In this document: positions 55,158 to 63,700 of the stretch, one piece after another
Numbering within the stretch: position 1 is the stretch's first letter
Layout: every line of letters starts with the position of its first letter
DNA from: Aquimarina acroporae
Lineage (GTDB): Bacteria > Bacteroidota > Bacteroidia > Flavobacteriales > Flavobacteriaceae
Length of the DNA: 64,000 bases
Assembly (NCBI RefSeq): GCF_023195925.1
Contig: NZ_JALPRE010000012.1
Span: 176,638-240,637, forward strand
Reading direction: 5' to 3'
Program-made: the position numbers and the translations under genes
The notes under the pieces: model-generated
Databases searched by the model: none
Told to the model about the DNA's origin: nothing
What the model saw: the letters and a program-made list of their open reading frames with translations, nothing else

Positions 55158-56111
55158 ATGAAAAAATTGCAAATAATAGTTACGATACTTTTGAGTTTTG
55201 GGTTTTATAATATTCAAGCTCAGCAAGATGCGCAGTACACGCAGTATATGTATAATACCATAAGTGTAAACCCGGCCTATGCTGGAAGCAGAGGAGTAAT
55301 GAGTATAATGGGGCTCCATCGCAGTCAATGGGTAGGCCTGGAAGGAGCCCCTCGTACCCAAACATTAACCCTTAATACGCCTTTGGGACAGAATGAAAGA
55401 GTAGGGCTGGGGTTATCGGTTATAAATGATGAGATAGGTCCCACAAATGAAACCTATATAGACATTGATTTTTCTTATACTATTCCTACTTCAGAATATG
55501 GAAAGCTAAGCCTTGGGATCAAGGGAGGAGCACATTTACTGAATGTAGATTTTCAACAGCTTACCCGATTTAATCAGAATGATGCATTGTTCGAAAATAA
55601 TATCGATAATAAATTTAGTCCGCAAGTAGGAATAGGAGTTTACTATCATACCGACAAATTTTACTTTGGATTAAGTGCTCCCAACCTTTTAGAGACTGAT
55701 CACTTTGACGAAAGCACTACTATAAGTGGAAGCGAATCAACCAGTTTCCTAGCGGAAGAAAGAATTAATTATTATATGATTGCAGGGCATGTATTTAATC
55801 TTTCAGACGATTTAAAGTTTAAACCAGCAGTACTTACCAAATTAGTATCTGGTGCGCCTTTACAGGTAGATGTTTCTGCAAACTTCTTATTATATCAGAA
55901 GCTTACTCTGGGAGTGGCTTATCGTTGGAGTGCTGCAGTAACAGGGCAGGTAGGCTTCCAGATATCAGACTCTATGATGATTGGATTTGCATATGACAGA
56001 GAGACTACAGAGCTAGGACGGTCACAATTCAATGATGGTAGTTATGAAGTTATGTTAAGATTTGAATTGTTTAAAAAATATAACAGAATGCTCACACCTC
56101 GTTTCTTCTAA
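55158..56111 (+). CDS. PorP/SprF family type IX secretion membrane protein (copy B)
   Basis: The 317-residue protein has a signal peptide ('NIQAQQ') and the same block 'DAQYTQYMYNTISVNPAYAG' as copy A. The mature parts of the two agree at about 90% of positions by eye; differences are mostly conservative, with one cluster ('LNDSDAI' vs 'ISGSEST') in a probable extracellular loop near residue 190. It lies 63 bases after adhesin 2. It would be the partner of that adhesin. The signal peptides differ much more than the mature parts. Confidence 0.93.
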   Translation: MKKLQIIVTILLSFGFYNIQAQQDAQYTQYMYNTISVNPAYAGSRGVMSIMGLHRSQWVGLEGAPRTQTLTLNTPLGQNERVGLGLSVINDEIGPTNETYIDIDFSYTIPTSEYGKLSLGIKGGAHLLNVDFQQLTRFNQNDALFENNIDNKFSPQVGIGVYYHTDKFYFGLSAPNLLETDHFDESTTISGSESTSFLAEERINYYMIAGHVFNLSDDLKFKPAVLTKLVSGAPLQVDVSANFLLYQKLTLGVAYRWSAAVTGQVGFQISDSMMIGFAYDRETTELGRSQFNDGSYEVMLRFELFKKYNRMLTPRFF

Positions 56112-56187
56112 ACTATGATTTTATTTCTGATACATTCAAAGTTTATGTATGAACTAACAATTCAATTTAGAAACTCGCGTAAAATAA

Positions 56188-58164
56188 ATGATTATGATAT
56201 TAAAAAAATATAGTATATGTATCCTTATAATTCTCATTTGTATCGATTTTGGATATGGTCAAGAAAAACGATTAGAAAAAGCAAACGAGAATTTTAACCG
56301 CTTCGCCTATGTAGACGCACGTAAGATTTATCTTCAGGTAGCCGAAAGTGGTTATGAATCCTTAGATCTGTTTAAAAAATTGGGAGATTCGTACTATTTC
56401 AATGCGCAATTAGAAGATGCTGTATCATGGTATGAAAAATTGACTACTAATTATCCAAACCAAGTGGATCCTGAATATTTATTTCGTTATTCCCAAACAT
56501 TGAAAAGCTCTAAAAGATATGAAGAAGCAGACCGTGTTATGGAGCAATTCAATAAAATTTATGAGAAAGATAAACGAGCAGAATATTTCGTGAGCACTAG
56601 GGATTATTTGAAATTTATAGAGATGCAATCTGGAAGATATGAGATAGAAACGATGAATGTAAATTCCCAATTTTCTGATCATGCTCCAAGTTTTAATCAT
56701 CAAGGCCAACTTGTATTTGCTTCGGCTAGAAATAAAGCCGGTAGTATGATTAAGACTATACATGAGTGGGATGAAATGCCTTTTCTTGACATCTATGTAG
56801 CAGATCTTTCAGAAAGCTCAAAGGAATCTTCAGATTCTAAAAGACTTAAGGGTAAAATTAATACCCGTTTTCATGAATCGTCTACATCGTTTAGTAATGA
56901 TGGTAAAACGGTATATTTTACTCGGAACAATTTTACTAAGAAAAAGTTGGAGGCAAATGAAGAGGGAACTATTTTATTGAAATTGTACAAAGCATCTCTA
57001 GAAGGTGATAAATGGACGAATGTTGAAGAATTGCCTTTTAATAGTAATAATTATTCAGTAGCTCACCCAGCATTGAGTGCAGATGGGAAAAAACTATATT
57101 TTGCAAGTGATATGCCTGGTAGTAAAGGATTATCAGATTTGTTTGTGGTAGATGTTTATGAAGATGGAACTTTTGGGACACCAAAAAACCTTGGTGATAA
57201 AATAAATACCGAAGGCCGTGAAACGTTTCCGTATGTTAGTGATTTAGGAAGGTTGTATTTTGCTAGCGATGGTCATGTGGGGTTGGGAGGATTAGATGTT
57301 TTTGTAGCTATTCCTAACGAACGAGGAGAGTTATCAATACCTTATAACATAGGGAAACCTGTTAATAGTCCAGAAGATGATTTTAGTTTTGTGTTGAATG
57401 AAGACACTAAAATAGGCTACTTTGCAAGTAATAGACTAGGAGGAAAAGGTAGCGATGACATTTATAGGTTTAAACAAATAAAAGACTTAATTACAGAATG
57501 TAATCAATACATCTCAGGTGTGGTAACCGATGCTAATACAAGAGAGATAATTGTAAATGCTGAGGTACTTTTAATGGATGCAGAAAATAATGAATTGAAA
57601 CGAATACTTACTGATGCTTCTGGTCAGTATCGGTTTGATATTGAATGTGATAGGTCGTATGCTTTAAGAGCATATAAAGAGAAATACACGGCTACAGAAG
57701 TAATATTGTCTAGCAATAATGTTTTTGAATTTGAGCATAATTTAACAATGCAATTAGGAACAGGAGGATTGGAGAATGTTAGTCTTAAGCCAGGAGATGA
57801 TCTTTCGAAATTACTAAAATTAGAAACTATTTATTTTGACTTAAATGAGTCATTCATAAGAAAAGATGCAGAAATTGAACTTCAAAAGATTATTGCTGCG
57901 CTAAAGGAGTACCCAGTACTAAAAATTGAGGTTCGTTCGCATACCGATAGTCGAGCCAATGATAGTTACAATCTTAAGCTTAGTGAGAAAAGAGCGCAAA
58001 GTACGGTAAAATATATCATTGAAAAAGGAGGAATAGATGCCTCAAGAGTTACTGGACGCGGCTATGGTGAAATTGAGTTAATTAATAGATGTAATAATAA
58101 TTCTAAATGTAGTGAAGAAGAACATCAACGCAATCGTCGAAGTGAATTTATTCTGGTAAAATAG
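56188..58164 (+). CDS. OmpA-family protein with TPR and PD40 repeats (copy B)
   Basis: The 658-residue paralog of the 44778 gene has the same order: signal peptide, TPR, PD40 propeller, carboxypeptidase-like domain, OmpA domain ('IYFDLNESFIRKDAEIEL', 'EVRSHTDSRANDSYN'). It ends with 'RNRRSEFILVK'. Two ATG codons (56188 and 56194) are equally good starts. Divergence from copy A is higher than for the SprF pair. It closes cassette 2 and is followed by a terminator at 58203. Confidence 0.92.
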   Translation: MIMILKKYSICILIILICIDFGYGQEKRLEKANENFNRFAYVDARKIYLQVAESGYESLDLFKKLGDSYYFNAQLEDAVSWYEKLTTNYPNQVDPEYLFRYSQTLKSSKRYEEADRVMEQFNKIYEKDKRAEYFVSTRDYLKFIEMQSGRYEIETMNVNSQFSDHAPSFNHQGQLVFASARNKAGSMIKTIHEWDEMPFLDIYVADLSESSKESSDSKRLKGKINTRFHESSTSFSNDGKTVYFTRNNFTKKKLEANEEGTILLKLYKASLEGDKWTNVEELPFNSNNYSVAHPALSADGKKLYFASDMPGSKGLSDLFVVDVYEDGTFGTPKNLGDKINTEGRETFPYVSDLGRLYFASDGHVGLGGLDVFVAIPNERGELSIPYNIGKPVNSPEDDFSFVLNEDTKIGYFASNRLGGKGSDDIYRFKQIKDLITECNQYISGVVTDANTREIIVNAEVLLMDAENNELKRILTDASGQYRFDIECDRSYALRAYKEKYTATEVILSSNNVFEFEHNLTMQLGTGGLENVSLKPGDDLSKLLKLETIYFDLNESFIRKDAEIELQKIIAALKEYPVLKIEVRSHTDSRANDSYNLKLSEKRAQSTVKYIIEKGGIDASRVTGRGYGEIELINRCNNNSKCSEEEHQRNRRSEFILVK

Positions 58165-58202
58165 TAGTCACATAGCATAACTACTATATAACATGACATT
58201 GT

Positions 58203-58232
58203 AAAAGCTAAACCATAAGGGTTTAGCTTTTT
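58203..58232 (+). terminator. Terminator of adhesin cassette 2
   Basis: AAAAGCTAAACC and GGTTTAGCTTTT form a perfect 12-bp stem with a five-base loop, starting 39 bases after the OmpA gene stop. Confidence 0.88.
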
Positions 58233-58602
58233 AATAGAATATTGAATGATAGCTTGAGTAGTTAAGATCTAAAACTTTGATTATTTATTACCGTAATTAT
58301 TTTATTGTTTTAAAGTACCTGTTTTCCATAGATTATGTATATTTTTATAGTATAAGTAAAAACTAAAAAACATAAGTTTTTCGGTTTATAAAATATAAAG
58401 AGATTAACTTTCTTCTTACCCCTATTACCATATGTTATCTCTTTATTACTAGCCGTCACTTCTTTGATCGTCAAATTATCATGACATATATTGTTTGTTA
58501 TGATAACAATGGTAAAATATGTTTTTTCTTGAATTGAAATTGGTACTAATAATCGATTTTAATTTTTGAGAGATATAAAATAATATCTGTGAATTGTTAA
58601 AC
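58233..58602 (+). promoter_or_regulatory. AT-rich upstream region of leader unit 1
   Basis: Contains CCGTAATTATTTT from 58291 within the half-site TTACCGTAA (58288-58296), shared with the regions at 59101 and 59938. No coding frame was seen in this stretch. It probably holds the promoter of the transcript that carries the conserved leader at 58603. Confidence 0.45.
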
Positions 58603-58642
58603 TTTGGCGAGCCAACAATAGCAGACCTGAATAGCGATTTAT
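58603..58642 (+). repeat. Conserved leader element, copy 1
   Basis: TTTGGCGAGCCAACAATAG (58603-58621) is identical to 59302-59320, and the similarity goes on through '..AGA..C.TGAATA.CGATT' to a start codon at 58639. The core TTGGC-GA-GCCAA is a dyad, flanked by ATTG/CAAT, giving a bulged stem in RNA. The frame after it codes only eight residues ('MKMNKLCF'). See copy 2. Confidence 0.7.
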
Positions 58643-58665
58643 GAAGATGAATAAGTTATGCTTTT
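58639..58665 (+). pseudogene. Truncated start of a paralog of the 59349 gene
   Basis: An ATG directly after the leader repeat opens an eight-residue frame 'MKMNKLCF' ending at TAA. The gene behind leader copy 2 starts 'MKLTKMKSTF'. The similar beginning at the same place suggests a decayed copy, or alternatively a short non-coding transcript ending at the terminator at 58776. No further matching frame was found. Confidence 0.35.
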
Positions 58666-58775
58666 AAGACTTATCTTTTTATGAGCGATAGAAGTTTTAA
58701 ATGGCATACAAAGATCAAGTATTGAAAAGGTAAGTTTTAGTTTATTTTAATTCAATAAATAATTGATAAGTGTTA

Positions 58776-58820
58776 CCAAATGAGTAAGCCCATAGGTATT
58801 TACTCATTTGGTTTTTTTTT
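58776..58820 (+). terminator. Terminator of leader unit 1
   Basis: CCAAATGAGTAA (58776-58787) and TTACTCATTTGG (58800-58811) form a perfect stem followed by nine T residues. It marks the end of a short transcript of about 200 bases starting near leader copy 1, with no long frame. Confidence 0.85.
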
Positions 58821-59301
58821 ATAAAATAACGTTCTAATAAAGAACAAACTTTGAACCTTGCTTTTAGCAGAAAAATTAAAATAATAACTTTCAAGGATTG
58901 ATGTTGAAAATCGACTAAACGACGTTTTTTGACGATTAATAGCTTCGTGAGCACACTTTTAAATAAGTAAATATTAGGTGTTTTTACATGTTTTTGGTGT
59001 GTTTTTTCTTAAAAAAACGGTCAAACACCTTTTTTTTAAGTAATGATACGTTGTTTAAGTGTTTGATTTTTAACTAATTATGTTTTTTACTGAGGTTTTA
59101 CCGTACTTATTTTGATGTTTTAAAATATTTATAATCAGTCATTTATATATAAATTTAACTTGATTGAAAAGTATAGGATAAATATTTCAAATTTTGGATC
59201 AAAACATATGTACAACTAATCATCGTTTTGTTAGCCTTTATATTTAGTTCTAAACATCTTTAATATCAATTAAATAAGAACCTTTTTACTATTGTAAAAG
59301 T
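58821..59301 (+). other. Intergenic region before leader copy 2
   Basis: No convincing gene. AGGTGTTT (58976-58983) and AAACACCT (59023-59030) pair around an A/T-rich inner stem and run into eight T residues, so a second terminator-like structure is possible. At 59096-59123 it carries TTTTACCGTACTTATTTTGATG-type sequence, a near-copy of 58287. An open frame on the minus strand (58742-58954) is probably chance. Confidence 0.4.
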
Positions 59302-59341
59302 TTTGGCGAGCCAACAATAGTAGAAACTTGAATAACGATTA
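59302..59341 (+). repeat. Conserved leader element, copy 2
   Basis: The same 19-base core as copy 1 (TTTGGCGAGCCAACAATAG, 59302-59320) is followed by the matching tail and, eight bases later, by the ATG of a small membrane protein. Here the outer arms CTATTG (59290-59295) and CAATAG pair perfectly around an 8-base bulge and the inner TTGGC/GCCAA stem. It may be a regulatory leader RNA or an operator. Confidence 0.7.
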
Positions 59342-59348
59342 AATAATA

Positions 59349-59549
59349 ATGAAGTTAACCAAAATGAAATCTACATTTCCAACATTTCTGTTTGTTTCAA
59401 AACATTTTTCTGCAAGTTTAACACCCGCACAGAATCCAAAATCGATATTAGCATTAGTTGTATCTATTGTATTTCTAATGGTGTTATACGGATATGTGGC
59501 ATATTCCTTTTTTGAAGCTTCCTCATTATCGTTAATTCAAGACTATTAA
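59349..59549 (+). CDS. Small single-pass membrane protein upstream of the double-glycine peptide
   Basis: This 66-residue frame has a basic N-terminus, a membrane segment at about residues 33-53 ('ILALVVSIVFLMVLYGYVAY') and a short tail. It has no recognised family. It starts right after leader copy 2 and lies 76 bases upstream of the small peptide gene, with no terminator between, so the two are probably co-transcribed. It might take part in export or immunity for the peptide, but that is inference. A start at 59364 is also possible. Confidence 0.5.
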   Translation: MKLTKMKSTFPTFLFVSKHFSASLTPAQNPKSILALVVSIVFLMVLYGYVAYSFFEASSLSLIQDY

Positions 59550-59625
59550 GCAATATTCATTACTAAGACATAAGTCTTGAGTGTCTCTAAAAGTTCAAGA
59601 ATAATTATTTTAAAAAAAATTAATC

Positions 59626-59805
59626 ATGAAAAATTTATTAAACCTTACAGGAGTAAAAACTTTAGATCGAAATGCGCAAAAATTCATCCATGGAGGTGAT
59701 TACATTATGAGTTCTTGTAGCGACCCTTGTAATGGTACAGTACAAGCTAATATTTTCACAGGACAATGTACTTGCGTAACAGAAGATGACAATACCGATG
59801 GGTAG
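59626..59805 (+). CDS. Double-glycine leader peptide with four-cysteine core (natural-product or bacteriocin-like precursor)
   Basis: A 59-residue frame from ATG 59626 to TAG at 59803-59805. The first 24 residues ('MKNLLNLTGVKTLDRN...' to 'KFIHGG') match the Bacteroidota double-glycine leader pattern: a LLNL-type N-terminus, a basic middle and Gly-Gly. The predicted core after residue 24 has four Cys at 31, 35, 48 and 50 ('SSCSDPCNG', 'GQCTC') and an acidic end. Such leaders are removed by C39-peptidase ABC exporters, which are not present in the window. The core could be oxidised or modified. A terminator follows at 59837. Function of the mature product is unknown. Confidence 0.72.
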   Translation: MKNLLNLTGVKTLDRNAQKFIHGGDYIMSSCSDPCNGTVQANIFTGQCTCVTEDDNTDG

Positions 59806-59836
59806 AAAAGATAAGCTCAAAAGATAACACTTTGTG

Positions 59837-59871
59837 AAAAGGTCTTTCTATTAAAGAAAGACCTTTTACCA
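59837..59871 (+). terminator. Terminator after the double-glycine peptide gene
   Basis: AAAAGGTCTTTC (59837-59848) and GAAAGACCTTTT (59856-59867) form a perfect 12-bp stem with a 7-base loop and terminal T residues, 31 bases after the stop. Confidence 0.88.
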
Positions 59872-60756
59872 AATATTAATCATGCATATTATTGCATATA
59901 TGGTAGTGTTACTTACAGAAAATTGGTTATGGAATTTCCGTAATTAGTTTGATGTGTTAATACTCAAATTATCAATTATTTATATTTAAATTTAAATACA
60001 TAAAAATATCAACAGGTATACTTTATCATTCCTACTTATATAAATTGTAAGTACAATACATTCTAGATTGTTTAATCACCCCTTAAAAATGTAGAATGTT
60101 TCAACAATTTAGTAGAGTTATACAAACCAAGTAGTATTGATTTAGAAAGAATGCACGTCAAAATGTTGTAAATGCAATACCCAAGTTATGGGTATGTAAT
60201 GAAACAAAATGCAATCTAAATTACCTGCCTATGGTTAATTTTATATGCTATGCTTCTTCAAAATTTAGAGGCAGAGATTTACTCCTATGGATTTCTTTAA
60301 AAGGTATGTACTGGTCCACAGTGCAAAACAGATTTTTTAAAAAATATTTGGTCAACCAAAACCAGTTTTTCTACTATAATTTTGGTATTCTGTTTTATCT
60401 TTTCCCATCTTTTTGTTTCAAAAAACACTTTTTAAATTTCGTAAAAAGCGAATACTTAGCATCCTGTCTTTCCCCTTATAGAATGTTATTCGAAATACAG
60501 TTCAATAGAAATCAAAACAATTCATCCCATTCAATATTTTCAATTGGTCATATGCCCCATATCAACAAAGAAAAGAAGTATGAAATGATTATGAAAAAAT
60601 ATCAGATCACAGCCACACCGGTTTTTCGTGGGATTACATTCACTTAAAACCAAACAGTGTTGAAGTTAAAAGGAGCTTACACATCACTTTAACTCTTTAG
60701 GATTACGTCAGTGCAAATTATAAAAAGTAAAACATCATCTTATTAAAAATGCAAAT
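59872..60756 (+). other. Long upstream region of adhesin 3
   Basis: About 885 bases with no convincing gene. It begins with TTTCCGTAATTAGTTTGATG (59935-59954), the third near-copy of the 58287 and 59096 motif. An inverted repeat AGTTAAA/TTTAACT lies at 60664-60694. The 138-codon open frame at 60231-60647 is rich in Phe, Tyr, Trp and Cys, has no family features and no clear ribosome-binding site, and is likely chance. Confidence 0.45.
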
Positions 60757-63700
60757 ATGTTATATCTAGAAATAGAAAATTCGCATACATCTAATTCAGA
60801 AGTTACAGCATTAAAAAAGACCAATAACGATAAAAGTTTTATACGTTATTCGTTGTTAGTTTTTTTATTTTTAACTACGCTCTTTTATTCCGAGGTTTCC
60901 TTGGCGCAGACTACCAAGAATCAAATAAAAGGCATAGATGATCCAAAGTCTTTATATTTATTTGAGCGCGAAGATGCAGGAGGAGAATCTATCTTCTTCC
61001 CAGAGGATTTATTTATCGATAATTCCTTTAGTGTACAATTTCGAAGTGCAAGAGCAAATAGAGCAGCACCTGTTATTGATTTAGATGGAAATACTACGGG
61101 TAATGATTTTAGTTTTTTTGTACAACCCACAAGTGGTCTTGTATATAGGGTTTCCCAAAACGAGTCGGTTACATCGGATGATGGAAATATCGTAAGTGCC
61201 ACCATAAGCATTAGCGGGGTGTTAGACCCCCAGGAGCTTTTTGCTATTCCACCATTTAGTGGCACTGATCTTTTCTTTTTTAATGGAGCCGATAAAGCTG
61301 TGAATTATACCTTCGGAAGCACAGTATTAACATTTACACAAACAGGAGGTACAAATTTTACGGTTACAGAGGCTAATGGTTTACCTATCCCTAATAGTGT
61401 ATTTGAAAGTTTTATGGCTACTCTTTTTTATGGAGACTTAAACGACTCTTATACAGAGGGAGTAAGAACGATGACTGTTACCGTAACTGATTCTAATGCA
61501 GGGATGGGAAGCGCAAATACGTTTATTCGAGTTTGGAGACATGAACCAGTTGCAGTAGATGATACTGGTACCATACTTGCAAATGCAGTTACACCAATTA
61601 CTGGGAATATTCTTACAAATGATACCGATAGTACCCCAGGAGAAGTATTATCAGTTTCTGAGGTGAACGTATTTCCATCTGCAGTGGGTTCTACATATAC
61701 AACGTTATACGGTTCAATAACTATTCAGTCTGATGGTTCTTATTCTTATACTGTTAATACTAGCAGTCCAGCAGTCGCAGGTCTCACAAGTACCACTTCA
61801 TTAGATGATATTATAGCATATACCGTTGAAGATCTTACTGGCCGAATAGATTATGGAATTTTAACCATTACGATTAATGGAGTAGATGATCCTCCAGTAG
61901 CGGTAGATGATAATAATAGCGTAAGTGTAGGAGTAGTAAATACAGCTACCGGTAATGTAATTGATGGGGACGGAGTAAGTGGACAAGATTTATTAGATAG
62001 ACCTTTATCCCGTCTTATATGGGAGAATGAATTTGTTAATGGAGCAACAGTTACAGGGCAAACGAGGGTTATTGATGGGGTAAGTTTAGACTTTACTTCG
62101 TTAGATCCAAGTGGAGCAGGGAATGCTTTTAATCAGACTTCTCAAAATAACCTTACCAATGGAGGACATACAGGATATTTGTTATTTAATATTGACCCTG
62201 CAACCAATCCAGTATCAGATACTCAACTTATTATAGATTTTGATCAAGAGGTTTTTAATGTTGGTTTTTTAGTAACCGATATTGACTACTCGCAGGGAAC
62301 TGCCTGGCAGGATCAAATTACCATTCAAGGTTTTGCTGGAGGATCTCCAACACCGGTAAATTATAATTTTATAATAACTGGAGGAATTGTTGATGCAGGA
62401 TCTGATACCTATTACGGGACGGGGACAGCAATAGAAGCTGATGCAACAGGAAACATTAATGTTGCTTTCCAAGCGCCAATTGATCAATTGGTGATTTCAT
62501 ATAATTATGGTCCAGATGCAACCGATGCCGATCCTGGTGGACAAATAGCTGGAGTTTCAGATATATTTTGGCAAGGAGAGAATGTTGTTGCAGTATCAGA
62601 AGTAAATGGAGTCGCTGCCAATGTAGGAAATTCAATTCCCACGATGTATGGTTTTTTAACCATCAATTCAGACGGGACATATACATATGTATTAGATCAA
62701 AATAACCCTGCTGTAATCGCTCTAGCAGCTGGAGCAACATTAATAGATTCTACTCCCTATACGTTGAGGGATGGAGCGCTAAATACAGATTCAGCAAATT
62801 TAATTATAACGATCATCGGAACATTAGATACAGACAATGATGATGTGCCAGATGAAGTAGATTTAGATGATGATAACGACGGGATAATTGATACTTTAGA
62901 AAATGATCTAGGTGTAGATCCTTCTGCCGATGCCGATGATGATGGAATATTAAACTATCAGGATGCCGATAATAATGGGAGTGGAAGTGCTCCGACATGT
63001 ACTGATGGAAATACCGATGGAATATGTGATGATTTAGATAGTACCTTCGATCGTGATCAAGATGGAGTTCCCAACCATTTAGATCTAGATAGTGATAATG
63101 ATGGGATTTATGATGCGGTAGAAGCAGGGCATAATCAAACCCAGGTAAATGGAGTCGTTTCAGGAGCAGTAGGAACTGATGGTATTCCAGATGTTGTTCA
63201 AGGAGTGGGTAATGAAAATAGCGGAACCATAAATTATACAGTAACCGATAGCGATACCGATAATGACGATAATTTTTTAGAATTAGATAGTGATAATGAT
63301 GGATGTGATGATGTCATCGAAGCAGGATTTACCGATAATGATAATAACGGACTATTAGGTAATGGTACTTTTGGTTCTGGATTAACTGTAGATGGAAACG
63401 GAGTAGTAACTTCAGGAAGCGATGGATATACGGGAACAAATTCAAATGTGATTACTCCAGGTACAGCTCCATCCATTACTACTCAACCCACCAATTCAAC
63501 CATATGCCCTGATACAAGCACTACATTTAGTGTTACGACATCTAACGCTAATACATATCAATGGCAGTTGTTTAATGGTAGTTCTTGGGATGATTTAACC
63601 AATAGTGGTATTCATAGTACAGTAACCTCTGCGACTTTAACAATAACAAATGCACCAGTAGGCGCTGATGGAAATCGTTATCGTGTGATTGTTTCTAGTT

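Noticed and set aside
58742..58954. 70-codon minus-strand open frame in the leader region
   Set aside because: It begins downstream of T/A-rich structures and runs across the terminator at 58776-58820, and has no recognisable features.
60231..60647. 138-codon plus-strand open frame before adhesin 3
   Set aside because: Composition is rich in Phe, Tyr, Trp and Cys, with no domain, signal or ribosome-binding support. It sits in an AT-rich regulatory stretch, so chance is more likely than a gene.
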